Shown: positions 18,189 to 27,183 of the stretch, piece by piece | How positions within the stretch are numbered: the first letter of the stretch is position 1 | How the letters are laid out: each line of letters starts with the position of its first letter | Assembly (NCBI GenBank): GCA_963699805.1 | Contig: CAVOVH010000004.1 | Coordinates: 558,001-622,000, forward strand | DNA from: JAGTVG01 sp963699805 | GTDB lineage: Bacteria; Bacteroidota; Bacteroidia; Cytophagales; Cyclobacteriaceae | Length of the DNA stretch: 64,000 nucleotides | Direction of reading: 5' to 3' | Translations under genes and position numbers: made by a program | Notes under the pieces: model-generated | The model's database searches: none | Told to the model about the DNA's origin: nothing | The model's input: the letters and a program-made list of their open reading frames with translations, nothing else

Positions 18189-18978
18189 TTATTCCCAATT
18201 TCCTGCTATTGTAACATCAGTCCTGGACCCAACCCGGAGTGCCTTCTCATTATTGTTTTTACGCCTTTCGGGGTTGACCGGTTTGGGGTCCTTTACTTCA
18301 AATACATCTATGGTCACTCCACTCCGATTGATCTTATCCGCAAAAATATCAAATTTATTATTGGTTCCCGGCACATAAGGTAGCCTTGAAATATCAGTTT
18401 GAGGATATTTATACTTTACAATATCTGCAATATTATCCCCTTTGTTTACCCTTTTGCCTTCCGAAACATATAATCTTGGTTATGGTTCCTTCATAGGGAG
18501 ATCTCACTTTGAATAACCTGTCTTTTGTTTGAAGACTAAACAGTTGAAAGTTTTTAATGATATGATCTCCCATATCAAAATTGATATTGGTAACCACACC
18601 CGTATCTCCTGCTGTAAGTAAATTCAATTCAGTAAAAACATATTCCCTGGCAGGCATCGTACCAACTGTATCCACATGAAGGATCACTTCCTCAGCTCCA
18701 TATTCTTTCTGGATAATTTCTTCCTTTCTTTCTGTGATATAAATGATCCCGGAATCCAGAAAGTGGACCAAAGAGTCCCAATTCGAGGTATACTTTCCAT
18801 GGACCATCTGGTAAGCTACTTCCGTATCCCGGATGAGTTGTAGCTTGTCAATGACGTTTCGTTCAACCCGCTGAATAAATTTTTCCTGATCGATCACTGA
18901 TTTTACACTGTCAAATAGGAAATACCCTAAATAGAGAGCGATGGCTAAAAAAACGATAGATAAAATACGTGTTACCAT
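18189..18978 (-). CDS. Conserved membrane-anchored hypothetical protein, frame broken once
   Basis: First gene of the coaD operon. One N-terminal membrane helix (residues ~4-20), then a coiled-coil-prone stretch and a soluble extracytoplasmic part. The frame from the start ends early at 18433 (G-R-Q-K-G-K-Q-R-G), while a second frame continues directly (S-E-G-K-R-V-N-K-G-D, then P-G-T-N-N-K-F-D) to a stop at 18189, 3 bases before DUF3822. Removing one T near 18471 joins them into a protein of about 263 residues. I see no recognised catalytic motif. An upstream ATG at 19005 would add 9 residues. Confidence 0.7.
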
Positions 18979-19059
18979 GTTTCCGGAATTAGTTTGTCTG
19001 TGCAATAATAAGGAAATTAAAGTTAAAATTACAATTTATTCATTTCCTAATTAAATGAA

Positions 19060-19542
19060 TTATTCAATTTTTATATATCCTTTTTTCTGAATTATTTCTT
19101 CATAGGATTGGCAATCCCATAAGGCTTGATGTATTTGCATTCTTTTCATTTGGTTGATTTCATTAAATTGTAGAAATGCCACCGCTTCAATGATTTGCTC
19201 ATCTTGCTTCATTTCCGGATCAGAACCAGTCCTGAGTATCCCACCTGTTTTGACCACCTCAAAGAATAATTCAATGGCGTGCAGGGGTGGTCTTAAGAAT
19301 TCATGCGTAAATAAATACTGTTTGATCATTACCTGCAATCCTGTTTCTTCCTCGAACTCACGGATCAAATTCTCGCTGGCTGACATCCCGAAATGCATAC
19401 CTCCACCTGGCGGAGCCCATAAAATTCCCTGCGCTCCCAAGGATTTATGTTTTACAAGAAGGATTCGGTCATTTTCAACAAGTATACCACAAACCCTTAC
19501 CCTTAATCGATTCCCGAATTTTTTAATGATCTTTTTTTCCAT
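19060..19542 (-). CDS. Nudix hydrolase
   Basis: About 160 residues from ATG 19542 (an in-frame ATG at 19602 would add 20 unlikely residues and overlap the helicase). The Nudix box reads G-G-G-M-H-F-G-M-S-A-S-E-N-L-I-R-E-F-E-E-E-T-G-L and is complete. Upstream part L-W-A-P-P-G-G-G is typical of MutT/NUDT-like enzymes with a wide substrate range. The substrate is unknown. It is separate from the Nudix gene at 16164 and not closely similar. Confidence 0.9.
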   Translation of the reverse strand: MEKKIIKKFGNRLRVRVCGILVENDRILLVKHKSLGAQGILWAPPGGGMHFGMSASENLIREFEEETGLQVMIKQYLFTHEFLRPPLHAIELFFEVVKTGGILRTGSDPEMKQDEQIIEAVAFLQFNEINQMKRMQIHQALWDCQSYEEIIQKKGYIKIE

Positions 19543-19670
19543 GACCTTTGTTGCCCCGGATTGAATATTTCGATAAATATAAAAATTCTTGAAGACTGCC
19601 AAAAATATCTGACATATTAGCCAGAACCTTTACCTATGATCCAACGGAAGGTCAAAAAAAACTGTTCCGG

Positions 19671-20999
19671 TTGTTTGATCATTTAATGGATAAGAATGGC
19701 CCTGATACATTATTGATCAAGGGATACGCGGGTACAGGCAAAACAACCATTGTCTCCTCTCTCGTAAAAGTGCTGCCTCTATTCAATCTTAAATTCCTTC
19801 TACTGGCGCCAACGGGCCGTGCAGCTAAAGTACTTGCAAACTATTCTGGTAGAAAAGCTTTTACTATTCATAAAATCATTTATAAACTTCAGCGGGAAAA
19901 AGAATCTGGAGCGCTCAGGTTCGAAAGAATCAGAAATTATCATAAGAACACGATATTCGTGGTGGATGAGGCCTCCATGATTTATGATCAGTATGATGCC
20001 TCCCAAACCAACCTATTGAGAGATCTAAAGGACTTTGTTTTTGAAAACAGTTCCAATAAACTGATCATCCTGGGTGATACAGCACAATTGCCCCCGGTAG
20101 GACAAAATTACAGTGGCGCATTGGATAAGGAAAACCTGGAACGTAAATACAGGTTGAGAGTCGTAGACATCGAATTGGATGAAGTGGTCCGGCAGGAACA
20201 GCTTTCCGGAATTCTTAAAAACGCAACCTTTATCCGCCAAAGCATACAGTCTCGTGAATTCATGATTCATTTTGACACCAAAAATTACCGGGATATCTAT
20301 GCCATGAATAGTGAAAAACTTGAGGATGGCCTGAGATATGCCTATCATACTTACAGGACTGAAAATGTGATCATCATTTGCAGATCAAATCGCCAGGCGA
20401 TACAATACAATCAATACATCAGGAGAAATCTGCTCTATTACGAGAATCGGATTGATTCCGGAGATTTTCTGATGATCGTAAAGAACAATTATTTCTGGCT
20501 CGACGAAGATTCCCCTGCCGGATTCCTCGCCAATGGGGATTTTGCAGAGGTTCTGAAAATATCAAATATCCAGGAACTTTATGAATTCACATTCGCGGAT
20601 CTCGATTTGAGATTGATAGATTACCCGGATCATCCAACAGTCAGGGCAAAAGTAATATTGGATACCTTGGAATCGCCAACACCTGCCCTGAGTGAAAATA
20701 ACAGTAAAAGATTGTATGAAAATGTCATAGCCGATTATCCAGGAATGTCAAAAAAAGAATTGGGTAAGGCCCTTTCAGGTGATCCTTATCTGAATGCGTT
20801 GCAAATTAAATTTACCTATGCCATTACCTGCCATAAAGCCCAGGGCGGACAATGGACAGTAGTTTTTCTGGATCAGGGTTACCTTACCGAATCCATCCGG
20901 GATTTAAATTATATGAGGTGGCTGTATACAGGGATGACCAGGGCTACACGGGAACTGTATCTGGTTAATTTCCTGTCAGAATTTTATCATAGAAATTAA
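19671..20999 (+). CDS. RecD-like SF1 ATP-dependent DNA helicase (AAA family)
   Basis: DNA-dependent ATPase of the RecD/UvrD-C2 type. Walker A G-Y-A-G-T-G-K-T-T (K24), Walker B V-V-D-E-A-S-M, motif III G-D-T-A-Q-L-P-P-V-G, and the C-terminal motifs A-I-T-C-H-K-A-Q-G and Y-T-G-M-T-R-A all present. The first canonical start codon is TTG 19671, but good coding sequence continues in frame upstream (L-A-R-T-F-T-Y-D-P-T-E-G-Q-K-K-L-F) to about 19602. The true start may be CTG 19596, or TTG 19589 if one A of the A-run at 19601-19605 is a sequencing insertion. Divergent from the Nudix gene. Confidence 0.88.
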   Translation: MFDHLMDKNGPDTLLIKGYAGTGKTTIVSSLVKVLPLFNLKFLLLAPTGRAAKVLANYSGRKAFTIHKIIYKLQREKESGALRFERIRNYHKNTIFVVDEASMIYDQYDASQTNLLRDLKDFVFENSSNKLIILGDTAQLPPVGQNYSGALDKENLERKYRLRVVDIELDEVVRQEQLSGILKNATFIRQSIQSREFMIHFDTKNYRDIYAMNSEKLEDGLRYAYHTYRTENVIIICRSNRQAIQYNQYIRRNLLYYENRIDSGDFLMIVKNNYFWLDEDSPAGFLANGDFAEVLKISNIQELYEFTFADLDLRLIDYPDHPTVRAKVILDTLESPTPALSENNSKRLYENVIADYPGMSKKELGKALSGDPYLNALQIKFTYAITCHKAQGGQWTVVFLDQGYLTESIRDLNYMRWLYTGMTRATRELYLVNFLSEFYHRN

Positions 21000-21091
21000 T
21001 AAATAATGGAATTTCATGATCAGGAAAATAACATTTATATTATGCTGATTAATGAAAAAACATTTTCTGTATATAAACCGTAGTATTAGAT

Positions 21092-21493
21092 ATGATTTTC
21101 AGAAAACCCATTCATATTATTATATTGATCCTTCCCTTCTTTTTTTCTTTGCTTTTATATGGTCAAGAGAAAGAAGGACCCCGGTTTGAGTTCGAAGATA
21201 ATATCCATGATTTTGGAGATATTCAACAGGGTGAAAAAGTCGAACATCTGTTTAAATTCACAAATGCAGGTAATCAACCCCTGGTCATCTCGAATATCAT
21301 TACCACTTGCGGATGTACCGCTCCTACCTGGCCGAAAGATCCGGTGCAACCAGGTGAAAAAGGTGAGATCAAGGTGGTATTTAACTCCATAGGAAAAATT
21401 GGCAAGCAAAATAAGGTGATTACCATCTTCTCGAATTCTGTCAATGGTAAGGACCAGATTACCATCCAGGCCAATGTTATTCCCGGCCAATAG
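21092..21493 (+). CDS. Secreted DUF1573 domain protein
   Basis: A 133-residue protein with signal peptide (hydrophobic core, cleavage near L-Y-G-Q) and one DUF1573 domain, an Ig-like/ASPM-SPD-2-Hydin-type beta sandwich: D-F-G-D-I-Q-Q-G-E-K-V-E-H-L-F-K-F-T-N and the conserved T-T-C-G-C-T motif near residues 67-72. Such proteins are very common in Bacteroidetes and presumably periplasmic or surface exposed; role unknown. Its end overlaps DUF423 tail to tail by 17 bases. Confidence 0.9.
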   Translation: MIFRKPIHIIILILPFFFSLLLYGQEKEGPRFEFEDNIHDFGDIQQGEKVEHLFKFTNAGNQPLVISNIITTCGCTAPTWPKDPVQPGEKGEIKVVFNSIGKIGKQNKVITIFSNSVNGKDQITIQANVIPGQ

Positions 21494-21875
21494 TGATCCA
21501 TTCCCCTCGGTATATAGCGAAGAACAGGATCAGCCAGGATGCAATCAGTAGGATTCCTCCGAATGGAGTTATATAAGCCAAATACACTTGGTTATACAAG
21601 CTTAATAAATAGAGTGATCCACTGAAAAGAACCATTCCAACCAGCATTGCATAAACGCCATAAAGAAGTTGACGCGATGGGATCAGTTTTGAGAGGATTC
21701 CAAAACCCAACAGGGCGATCGTATGAAAGGAATGATACCGGATGGCGGTCTGAAAAGTTTCCAGCCTGTCATTTTCGATTAAAATATCACGCAGAGCATG
21801 GCTTCCAACGGCTCCAAGAGCTACCACGAGTGCCCCTGAGATCGTGGCTATGAGCAAAATGATCTTCGATTTCAT
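21477..21875 (-). CDS. DUF423 family small integral membrane protein
   Basis: About 132 residues with four membrane helices and the family features A-L-G-A-V-G-S-H-A-L in helix 1 and F-G-I-L-S-K near residue 60. Function unknown (YwdK/YgdD family). The ATG at 21875 overlaps the yggS stop as ATGA; TTG 21884 is less likely. Confidence 0.88.
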   Translation of the reverse strand: MKSKIILLIATISGALVVALGAVGSHALRDILIENDRLETFQTAIRYHSFHTIALLGFGILSKLIPSRQLLYGVYAMLVGMVLFSGSLYLLSLYNQVYLAYITPFGGILLIASWLILFFAIYRGEWITIGRE

Positions 21876-22549
21876 AACCGACAATTCCTTTCTCCAAATA
21901 CTGCCGTTCCGATTCTCACCAGTGTGCTCCCTTCTTCCATAGCAATCTGATAATCCCCGGTCATCCCCATGGACAGATCTGTCATTTCAACCACGGGATG
22001 ATGGATCCTGGCTTTAACTTCCTCAAAAATTGATTTCAGATACCTGAACTCCTTCCGGATCATATCCAGGACTTCCGTAAAGGTGGCCATCCCCATCAGA
22101 CCGGCAATCCGGATGGATTTGAGATCCGACAAGGATCCCTGATCCAAAATTGAAAATAGTTCTTCTTTTGACAATCCGAATTTGGTTTCTTCTTCGGCAA
22201 TATGAACCTGTAATAAGCAGGGGATTAGCCGGTCATTTTTCTGTGCCTGTTTATCGATCTCTTTTAAAAGTTTCCACGAATCGACCGAATGGATCAGGGA
22301 AATAAAGGGAGCAATGTATTTTACCTTATTGGTCTGAAGATGTCCCACCATATGCCATTCAATATCCTTAGGCAACCTTTCATGTTTTTCCGTCAATTCC
22401 TGTACCTTATTTTCTCCAAAAATACGTTGACCTGCCTGATAGGCCTCCATGATCTCCTCATCTGACTTAGTCTTGCTGATGGCAACCAGTCGACAGGGGT
22501 ATCCCTCCATTTCACTGTATAGAACTTTTAAATTTTCAGCTATGTTCAT
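21872..22549 (-). CDS. yggS: YggS family pyridoxal-phosphate homeostasis protein
   Basis: PLP-binding TIM-barrel protein (PROSC family) that controls free PLP and amino acid balance; no enzymatic activity known. PLP lysine is in V-A-I-S-K-T-K (near residue 27). Also visible: F-G-E-N-K-V-Q-E, H-M-V-G-H-L-Q-T-N-K and the phosphate-binding S-M-G-M-T-G-D-Y and R-I-G-T-A-V-F-G. ATG 22549 is preferred to the ATA-proximal start at 22561. First gene of the yggS-DUF423 operon. Confidence 0.94.
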   Translation of the reverse strand: MNIAENLKVLYSEMEGYPCRLVAISKTKSDEEIMEAYQAGQRIFGENKVQELTEKHERLPKDIEWHMVGHLQTNKVKYIAPFISLIHSVDSWKLLKEIDKQAQKNDRLIPCLLQVHIAEEETKFGLSKEELFSILDQGSLSDLKSIRIAGLMGMATFTEVLDMIRKEFRYLKSIFEEVKARIHHPVVEMTDLSMGMTGDYQIAMEEGSTLVRIGTAVFGERNCRL

Positions 22550-22662
22550 TTTAAATATCAATAATTATATATTTACCATGACTTAATCTATTGACCATAA
22601 ATTTAATCCGTTAAAACCATAATACTTATTAAGACGCATGATAATTAGGTGATCATAATATA

Positions 22663-24216
22663 ATGGCAATCTTAGGCAATCTCATTAAAAAAGGCATCAT
22701 TTTAAGTAAAAGTCTTGAACAACGATATACCAATCCTTCTGAACTACAGAAACATGAACTGAGAAAATTATTGATTGCTGCCAGAGACACTGAATTCGGG
22801 GAAAAACATCATTTCAAATACATTTTGGATAACTTTACAGGTAACGACTTTTATCAGTTTTACCATGCCTTTCAAGAAAATGTTCCTGCCTATACCTATG
22901 ATGATATTTACAAAGAATGGTGGCATCGCTCCAAGAATGGTGAAAAGGATATTTGTTGGCCCGGAAAGATAAAATTTTTTGCGCTCAGCTCAGGTACATC
23001 AGGTGCTTCTTCAAAATACATCCCGATTACCCAGGAACAAATCAAAGCCATCCGGCGAACCAGCATCAGACAACTGCTTACGCTTTCAAAATATAAACTC
23101 CCCGATGAATTATTTACTACGGGTGTTTTATTACTGGGCGGCAGTACAAAACTGAATTATAACGGTACTTTCTTTGAGGGCGATTTAAGCGGCATTACAG
23201 CCAAACACATTCCTTTCTGGTTTCAGAGATTTTATAAACCGGGTCAAAAAATTGCTAAAAATCTTGATTGGGATAAAAAGCTGGACGAAATCACCAGAAA
23301 AGCTCCCAAATGGAATATCGGAGTTATTGCCGGTGTACCAGCCTGGGTTCAGCTTCTGATTGAAAGGATCATTGCTTACTATGGTGTTAAAAATATCCAC
23401 GAGATCTGGCCTAATTTCTCCATTTTCGTTCACGGAGGGGTTTCTTTTGAACCTTATAAAAGCACCTTCCTGAAACTTTTAGGGAAACCCCTTATTTACA
23501 TCGAGACTTATCTGGCTTCTGAAGGATTTCTGGCCTTTCAAAACCGGCCCGATGCAGAAGGCATGAAACTTGTTCTGAACAATGGCATTTTCTACGAATT
23601 CATCCCTTTCGACGAAAAAAATTTCAATGAAAATGGTGTGATGGTTCAAAATCCGGAATCGTTTCTGATCAATCAAATTGAGATAAATAGGGATTATGCC
23701 ATTCTTATCTCCACCACTGCAGGTGCCTGGCGCTATCTGATCGGTGATACCATCAGGCTGGTCAATCGTGAATTATCGGAAGTTGTCATAACGGGACGCA
23801 CAAAACATTTCCTGTCACTTTGCGGAGAACATCTCTCCGTAGATAATATGAATAAGGCCATCCAGCTTATGGATCAGGAATTAAATCTTGGTGTGAAGGA
23901 ATATACCGTGGTTGGAGAAAATTTTAATTCTTTGTTTGCGCATCATTGGTTTATTGGTTTTGAAAATAAAGTATCCCCGGGTATTGTCAAGAAAAGGTTG
24001 GATAAAAATTTAAAACTTCTCAATGATGATTATCGAACTGAAAGACAACATGCCTTGAAGGAATTGATTATATCCTTACTGCCGAATGGAGTTTTTTATG
24101 ATTATATGAAATCTCTTGGCAGGAAAGGGGGACAACATAAATTCCCACGGGTTTTAAAAGATGGCGAAAAGAAAGATTGGGAAAATTATCTGAAAAAAAA
24201 TAAATTATCATCATGA
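22663..24216 (+). CDS. GH3 family acyl-acid-amido synthetase-like protein
   Basis: 517 residues, full length for the GH3 (auxin-responsive promoter) family of adenylate-forming enzymes. Visible: S-S-G-T-S-G-A-S-S-K-Y-I-P-I-T near residue 107-122 (ATP/phosphate loop), I-E-T-Y-L-A-S-E-G-F near 280, and the C-terminal domain with L-I-G-D-T-I-R-L and G-R-T-K-H-F-L-S. Plant members couple jasmonate or auxin to amino acids; bacterial members are largely uncharacterised. The stop overlaps the downstream LysE exporter start by four bases (ATGA), suggesting a functional pair. Confidence 0.9.
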   Translation: MAILGNLIKKGIILSKSLEQRYTNPSELQKHELRKLLIAARDTEFGEKHHFKYILDNFTGNDFYQFYHAFQENVPAYTYDDIYKEWWHRSKNGEKDICWPGKIKFFALSSGTSGASSKYIPITQEQIKAIRRTSIRQLLTLSKYKLPDELFTTGVLLLGGSTKLNYNGTFFEGDLSGITAKHIPFWFQRFYKPGQKIAKNLDWDKKLDEITRKAPKWNIGVIAGVPAWVQLLIERIIAYYGVKNIHEIWPNFSIFVHGGVSFEPYKSTFLKLLGKPLIYIETYLASEGFLAFQNRPDAEGMKLVLNNGIFYEFIPFDEKNFNENGVMVQNPESFLINQIEINRDYAILISTTAGAWRYLIGDTIRLVNRELSEVVITGRTKHFLSLCGEHLSVDNMNKAIQLMDQELNLGVKEYTVVGENFNSLFAHHWFIGFENKVSPGIVKKRLDKNLKLLNDDYRTERQHALKELIISLLPNGVFYDYMKSLGRKGGQHKFPRVLKDGEKKDWENYLKKNKLSS

Positions 24217-24842
24217 TCGAGCTTTGGAAAGGCCTTGTATTTGGAATGATATTATCCTTTATGGTGGGTCCTGTTTTTTTTGCGCTGATTCAAACCAGTA
24301 TGGAAAATGGATTTAAAGCTGGATTATTCATGGCTTTGGGAGTATCCATGAGCGATTCACTGTACATCCTGATTTCTTATTCAGGAATATCTCAGATCTC
24401 AGAAAATATTCAATTAAAATTTTACTTGGGCCTCTTGGGTGCACTGATCATGATAGGATTTGGATTGAGTTCTATTTTCAGACCTGTTCCAAGGAAAGGA
24501 TTAAAAAGGTATCAGATGGATTCAAATTCCTATCTCCGGAAAATTGTGAAAGGTTTCGTACTCAATTCTTTAAATCCTTTTGTCCTCCTCTTCTGGTTAG
24601 GTGTGGCCGGTCTGGTCACCATTGAAATGCATTTTAGTTTTGATCAGGCTTCGTTGTTTTATGTGGGGGTGATCTGCGTGGTTCTTACCATGGATATTAC
24701 GAAGTCATTTCTGGCAAACAAGTTAAGAATCCTTATTACACCCCATTTTATGAAAATAATGAACCGGGGAGTGGGAATTATACTGATCTTATTCGGGATC
24801 AGATTATTTTATTATGCCCTTGAAATAAAACATATGATCTGA
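24213..24842 (+). CDS. LysE family amino acid/metabolite exporter
   Basis: 209 residues with about six membrane helices. N-terminal G-x-x-x-S-F-M-V-G-P-V-F-F-A-L-I-Q is the LysE/RhtB signature, and the conserved G-F-x-L-N-S-L-N-P motif appears near residue 108-116. Family members export amino acids or derivatives. Translation is coupled to the GH3 gene by an ATGA overlap. Confidence 0.9.
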   Translation: MIELWKGLVFGMILSFMVGPVFFALIQTSMENGFKAGLFMALGVSMSDSLYILISYSGISQISENIQLKFYLGLLGALIMIGFGLSSIFRPVPRKGLKRYQMDSNSYLRKIVKGFVLNSLNPFVLLFWLGVAGLVTIEMHFSFDQASLFYVGVICVVLTMDITKSFLANKLRILITPHFMKIMNRGVGIILILFGIRLFYYALEIKHMI

Positions 24843-24845
24843 CTT

Positions 24846-25742
24846 TCAGGAGGAGGAAGTAGCTGAAACTTTTTTATCTTCTTTTTCTTTTTTCTCCATC
24901 TCATTGATCTCATCCTTTAAAATATCCTGTAATTTCTGGCCGAAACCTTTTTTCTCCTCAGTTAGGTATTCCCGTATTTTTTCCCGGATTTCCTGCCCGG
25001 AAAGATTATGAAATACGATCCCGTTTTTGGCCACCGACATCTGACCGGTTTCTTCAGAAACAACCAGGATAAGGGTATCAGTCACTTCTGACATCCCGAC
25101 TGCTGCCCTGTGTCGCATTCCAAATTGAGCGGGGAGATTATCTCTTTCCGTAACAGGTAAAACACACCGGGCAGCTTTGATCCGGTTCTTATGAATGATC
25201 ACTGCACCATCATGAAGCGGACTGTATTTATTAAAAATAGATAAAAGGAGTCGCTTGGAGACCTCTGCATCGATGATATCGCCGGATTCACCATAGAATT
25301 TCAACTCCGTATCTCTTGAAAAAACGATCAACGCCCCAGTATTGGACCCACCCATGGATTTGGCGGCTTCCACCACCTGGGTAATATTTAAATCGGTCGT
25401 CTCTTCCCTGCTCCACAAATGTTTAAAGAAATTGTCCCGGTTGATAAAGGTTGTTTTCCCCAGCATTAAAAGGAATTTCCTGATCTCCTGTTGAAAGAGG
25501 ATAATAACCGCGATGACTCCAACTCCCATGAATTGACCTAGAATTGCAGATAACAATTCCATATCGATGGCCCGTACAACCAGGTAGATGAGATATAAAA
25601 AAAGGAAACCCAGGAAGATCCGGATCGCAACACTACCTTTCATCAATTTGTATACCTGGAACAATAAAAAACTTACGGCCAGAATATCCAGGATATCGAC
25701 AAGTCTGAAATTTAAAAACCCTATTTTAATTAAGTATATCAA
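24846..25742 (-). CDS. cdaA: Diadenylate cyclase (c-di-AMP synthase, CdaA type)
   Basis: Makes the second messenger c-di-AMP from two ATP. Three N-terminal membrane helices (residues ~10-75), then the DAC domain with the D178-G-A motif in L-H-D-G-A-V-I-I-H and R210-H-R in M-R-H-R-A-A-V-G-M-S-E. The C-terminal tail is K/E-rich and ends S-A-T-S-S-S. Start ATG 25742 lies 17 bases inside the end of folP, so the two are cotranscribed. Confidence 0.95.
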   Translation of the reverse strand: MIYLIKIGFLNFRLVDILDILAVSFLLFQVYKLMKGSVAIRIFLGFLFLYLIYLVVRAIDMELLSAILGQFMGVGVIAVIILFQQEIRKFLLMLGKTTFINRDNFFKHLWSREETTDLNITQVVEAAKSMGGSNTGALIVFSRDTELKFYGESGDIIDAEVSKRLLLSIFNKYSPLHDGAVIIHKNRIKAARCVLPVTERDNLPAQFGMRHRAAVGMSEVTDTLILVVSEETGQMSVAKNGIVFHNLSGQEIREKIREYLTEEKKGFGQKLQDILKDEINEMEKKEKEDKKVSATSSS

Positions 25743-26589
25743 ATTTTCCTTTTTTCAATAAAGTAATTGTTTCGATGGCTTCCCTTACATCATGTACCCT
25801 CAAAATTGATGCCTTATTTAAAAGAGCAATGGTATTTAATACGGTAGTTCCATTCATAGCCAGGTCTGGTGTCGTATTAAGTGTTTTGTAAATCATTGAC
25901 TTTCTCGATACTCCCACGAGCAATGGCAAACCAAACATATTAAAATACGATAAATTCTTTAGTATTTCATAATTCTGCCCAATTTTTTTGGCAAATCCAA
26001 GCCCAACATCCAAGATAATATCAGGAATTCCAAGATTCTGTAATTCCTTGACCTTCATAATAAAATAGACAGTTATTTCCTTAAAAAGGTTGTCATATTG
26101 GCTCATTGATTTCATGGTTTGGGGAGTTCCCTTCATATGCATCAGGATATACGGGACTCTCAGCCTACTGACCGTTTGAAACATCTGATCATCCAATTGC
26201 CCTCCAGAGATATCATTGATCATCGAAGCACCAGCCAGGACGGCTTTTTCAGCGACATCTGAACGGAAAGTATCCACAGAAATAATACATTCAGGAAAAT
26301 TAGAGGATATCGCTTCGATCGCCGGGATTACCCTGGATATCTCTTCCTCAACGGATATATCCTTTGCATCTGGTCTGGAGGAATATCCACCCACATCTAA
26401 AATGGAAGCTCCCGATTGAATCATCATTCCAGCTTGATGGAGCATCTCAGACTGACGCGAGAGCCTGCTCCCTGAATAGAAGGAATCAGGGGTTATATTG
26501 AGGATCCCCATCACCATGGGTTGTTCCATGGATACCAGTTTTCCCTTGAGGTTAAGTGTTTTTTTTATGGAAAATAATGTATCTTTCAC
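25726..26589 (-). CDS. folP: Dihydropteroate synthase
   Basis: Joins p-aminobenzoate to hydroxymethyl-dihydropterin pyrophosphate in folate synthesis; sulfonamide target. Signature M-G-I-L-N-I-T-P-D-S-F-Y near residue 25-36 (from the chosen start), I-N-D-I-S-G-G, and the D-V-G-L-G-F-A-K and G-V-S-R-K-S loops. Start is GTG 26589: it gives a normal N-terminus (K-K-T-L-N-L-K-G), whereas the longer frame to 26667 would cross into the divergent DUF1599 gene. The two start codons are only 10 bases apart. Confidence 0.94.
   Translation of the reverse strand: MKDTLFSIKKTLNLKGKLVSMEQPMVMGILNITPDSFYSGSRLSRQSEMLHQAGMMIQSGASILDVGGYSSRPDAKDISVEEEISRVIPAIEAISSNFPECIISVDTFRSDVAEKAVLAGASMINDISGGQLDDQMFQTVSRLRVPYILMHMKGTPQTMKSMSQYDNLFKEITVYFIMKVKELQNLGIPDIILDVGLGFAKKIGQNYEILKNLSYFNMFGLPLLVGVSRKSMIYKTLNTTPDLAMNGTTVLNTIALLNKASILRVHDVREAIETITLLKKGKFDILN
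26580..26587 (+). promoter_or_regulatory. Near-consensus -7 element for the DUF1599 gene
   Basis: TATCTTTC matches TAnnTTTG at all fixed positions except the last and lies 12 bases before the DUF1599 ATG. It sits within the start of folP on the other strand, so the divergent promoters must overlap the opposite coding starts. Confidence 0.3.
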
Positions 26590-26598
26590 CCCCGAAAT

Positions 26599-27183
26599 AT
26601 GGCCATTTTTACTACCTGCAAAACAAAAGAAATATTGGAGTCGAAAACCCTGGACGAATATAATCAAGTAATAAAGCGATGCAAAGAAGTTTTTGAAAAG
26701 AAAACACTGGATTATGGTACCGCCTGGAGAATTCTAAGACTTCCTTCGATCACAGACCAGATCTTCATCAAAGCTCAACGGATCCGGTCCATACAGGAAA
26801 AAGGCTTCCAGAAAATACCTGATGATATCATTTCAGAATTTATAGGAATTATCAATTATTGCATCATTGCACTTATTCAGATTAAATTGACAGATGTTTC
26901 AGACGAACAGGTGCCCCCGAAACAGATAATATCCTTATATGAACTGGCCGTAAATGAAATCATGGATCTGTTGGCAGACAAGAATCACGACTACGATGAA
27001 GCGTGGCGGGATATGCGGGTTAGTTCCATGACGGATATTATTTTGATGAAATTATACCGGGTGAAACAAATAGAAGATAATGAAGGGAAGACAATCATTT
27101 CAGAAGGGATCAGTGCCAATTATCAGGATATCGTGAACTATGCCGTGTTCTGTCTTATCAAATTAAAATTTCATGAATCATGA
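26599..27183 (+). CDS. DUF1599 domain protein (internal duplication)
   Basis: 194 residues with two copies of the DUF1599 unit: E-V-F-E-K-K-T-L-D-Y-G-T-A-W-R-I-L-R (about 25-42) and L-L-A-D-K-N-H-D-Y-D-E-A-W-R-D-M-R (about 115-131), each followed by S-I/M-T-D-x-I-x-x-K. The repeat pattern D-Y-x-x-A-W-R is striking and may bind a nucleotide or metal; no activity is known. Soluble. Overlaps the next gene by four bases (ATGA). Confidence 0.88.
   Translation: MAIFTTCKTKEILESKTLDEYNQVIKRCKEVFEKKTLDYGTAWRILRLPSITDQIFIKAQRIRSIQEKGFQKIPDDIISEFIGIINYCIIALIQIKLTDVSDEQVPPKQIISLYELAVNEIMDLLADKNHDYDEAWRDMRVSSMTDIILMKLYRVKQIEDNEGKTIISEGISANYQDIVNYAVFCLIKLKFHES

Noticed and set aside
18189..18374. A separate 61-residue gene
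   Set aside because: It continues the preceding membrane-anchored gene after a one-base frame break.
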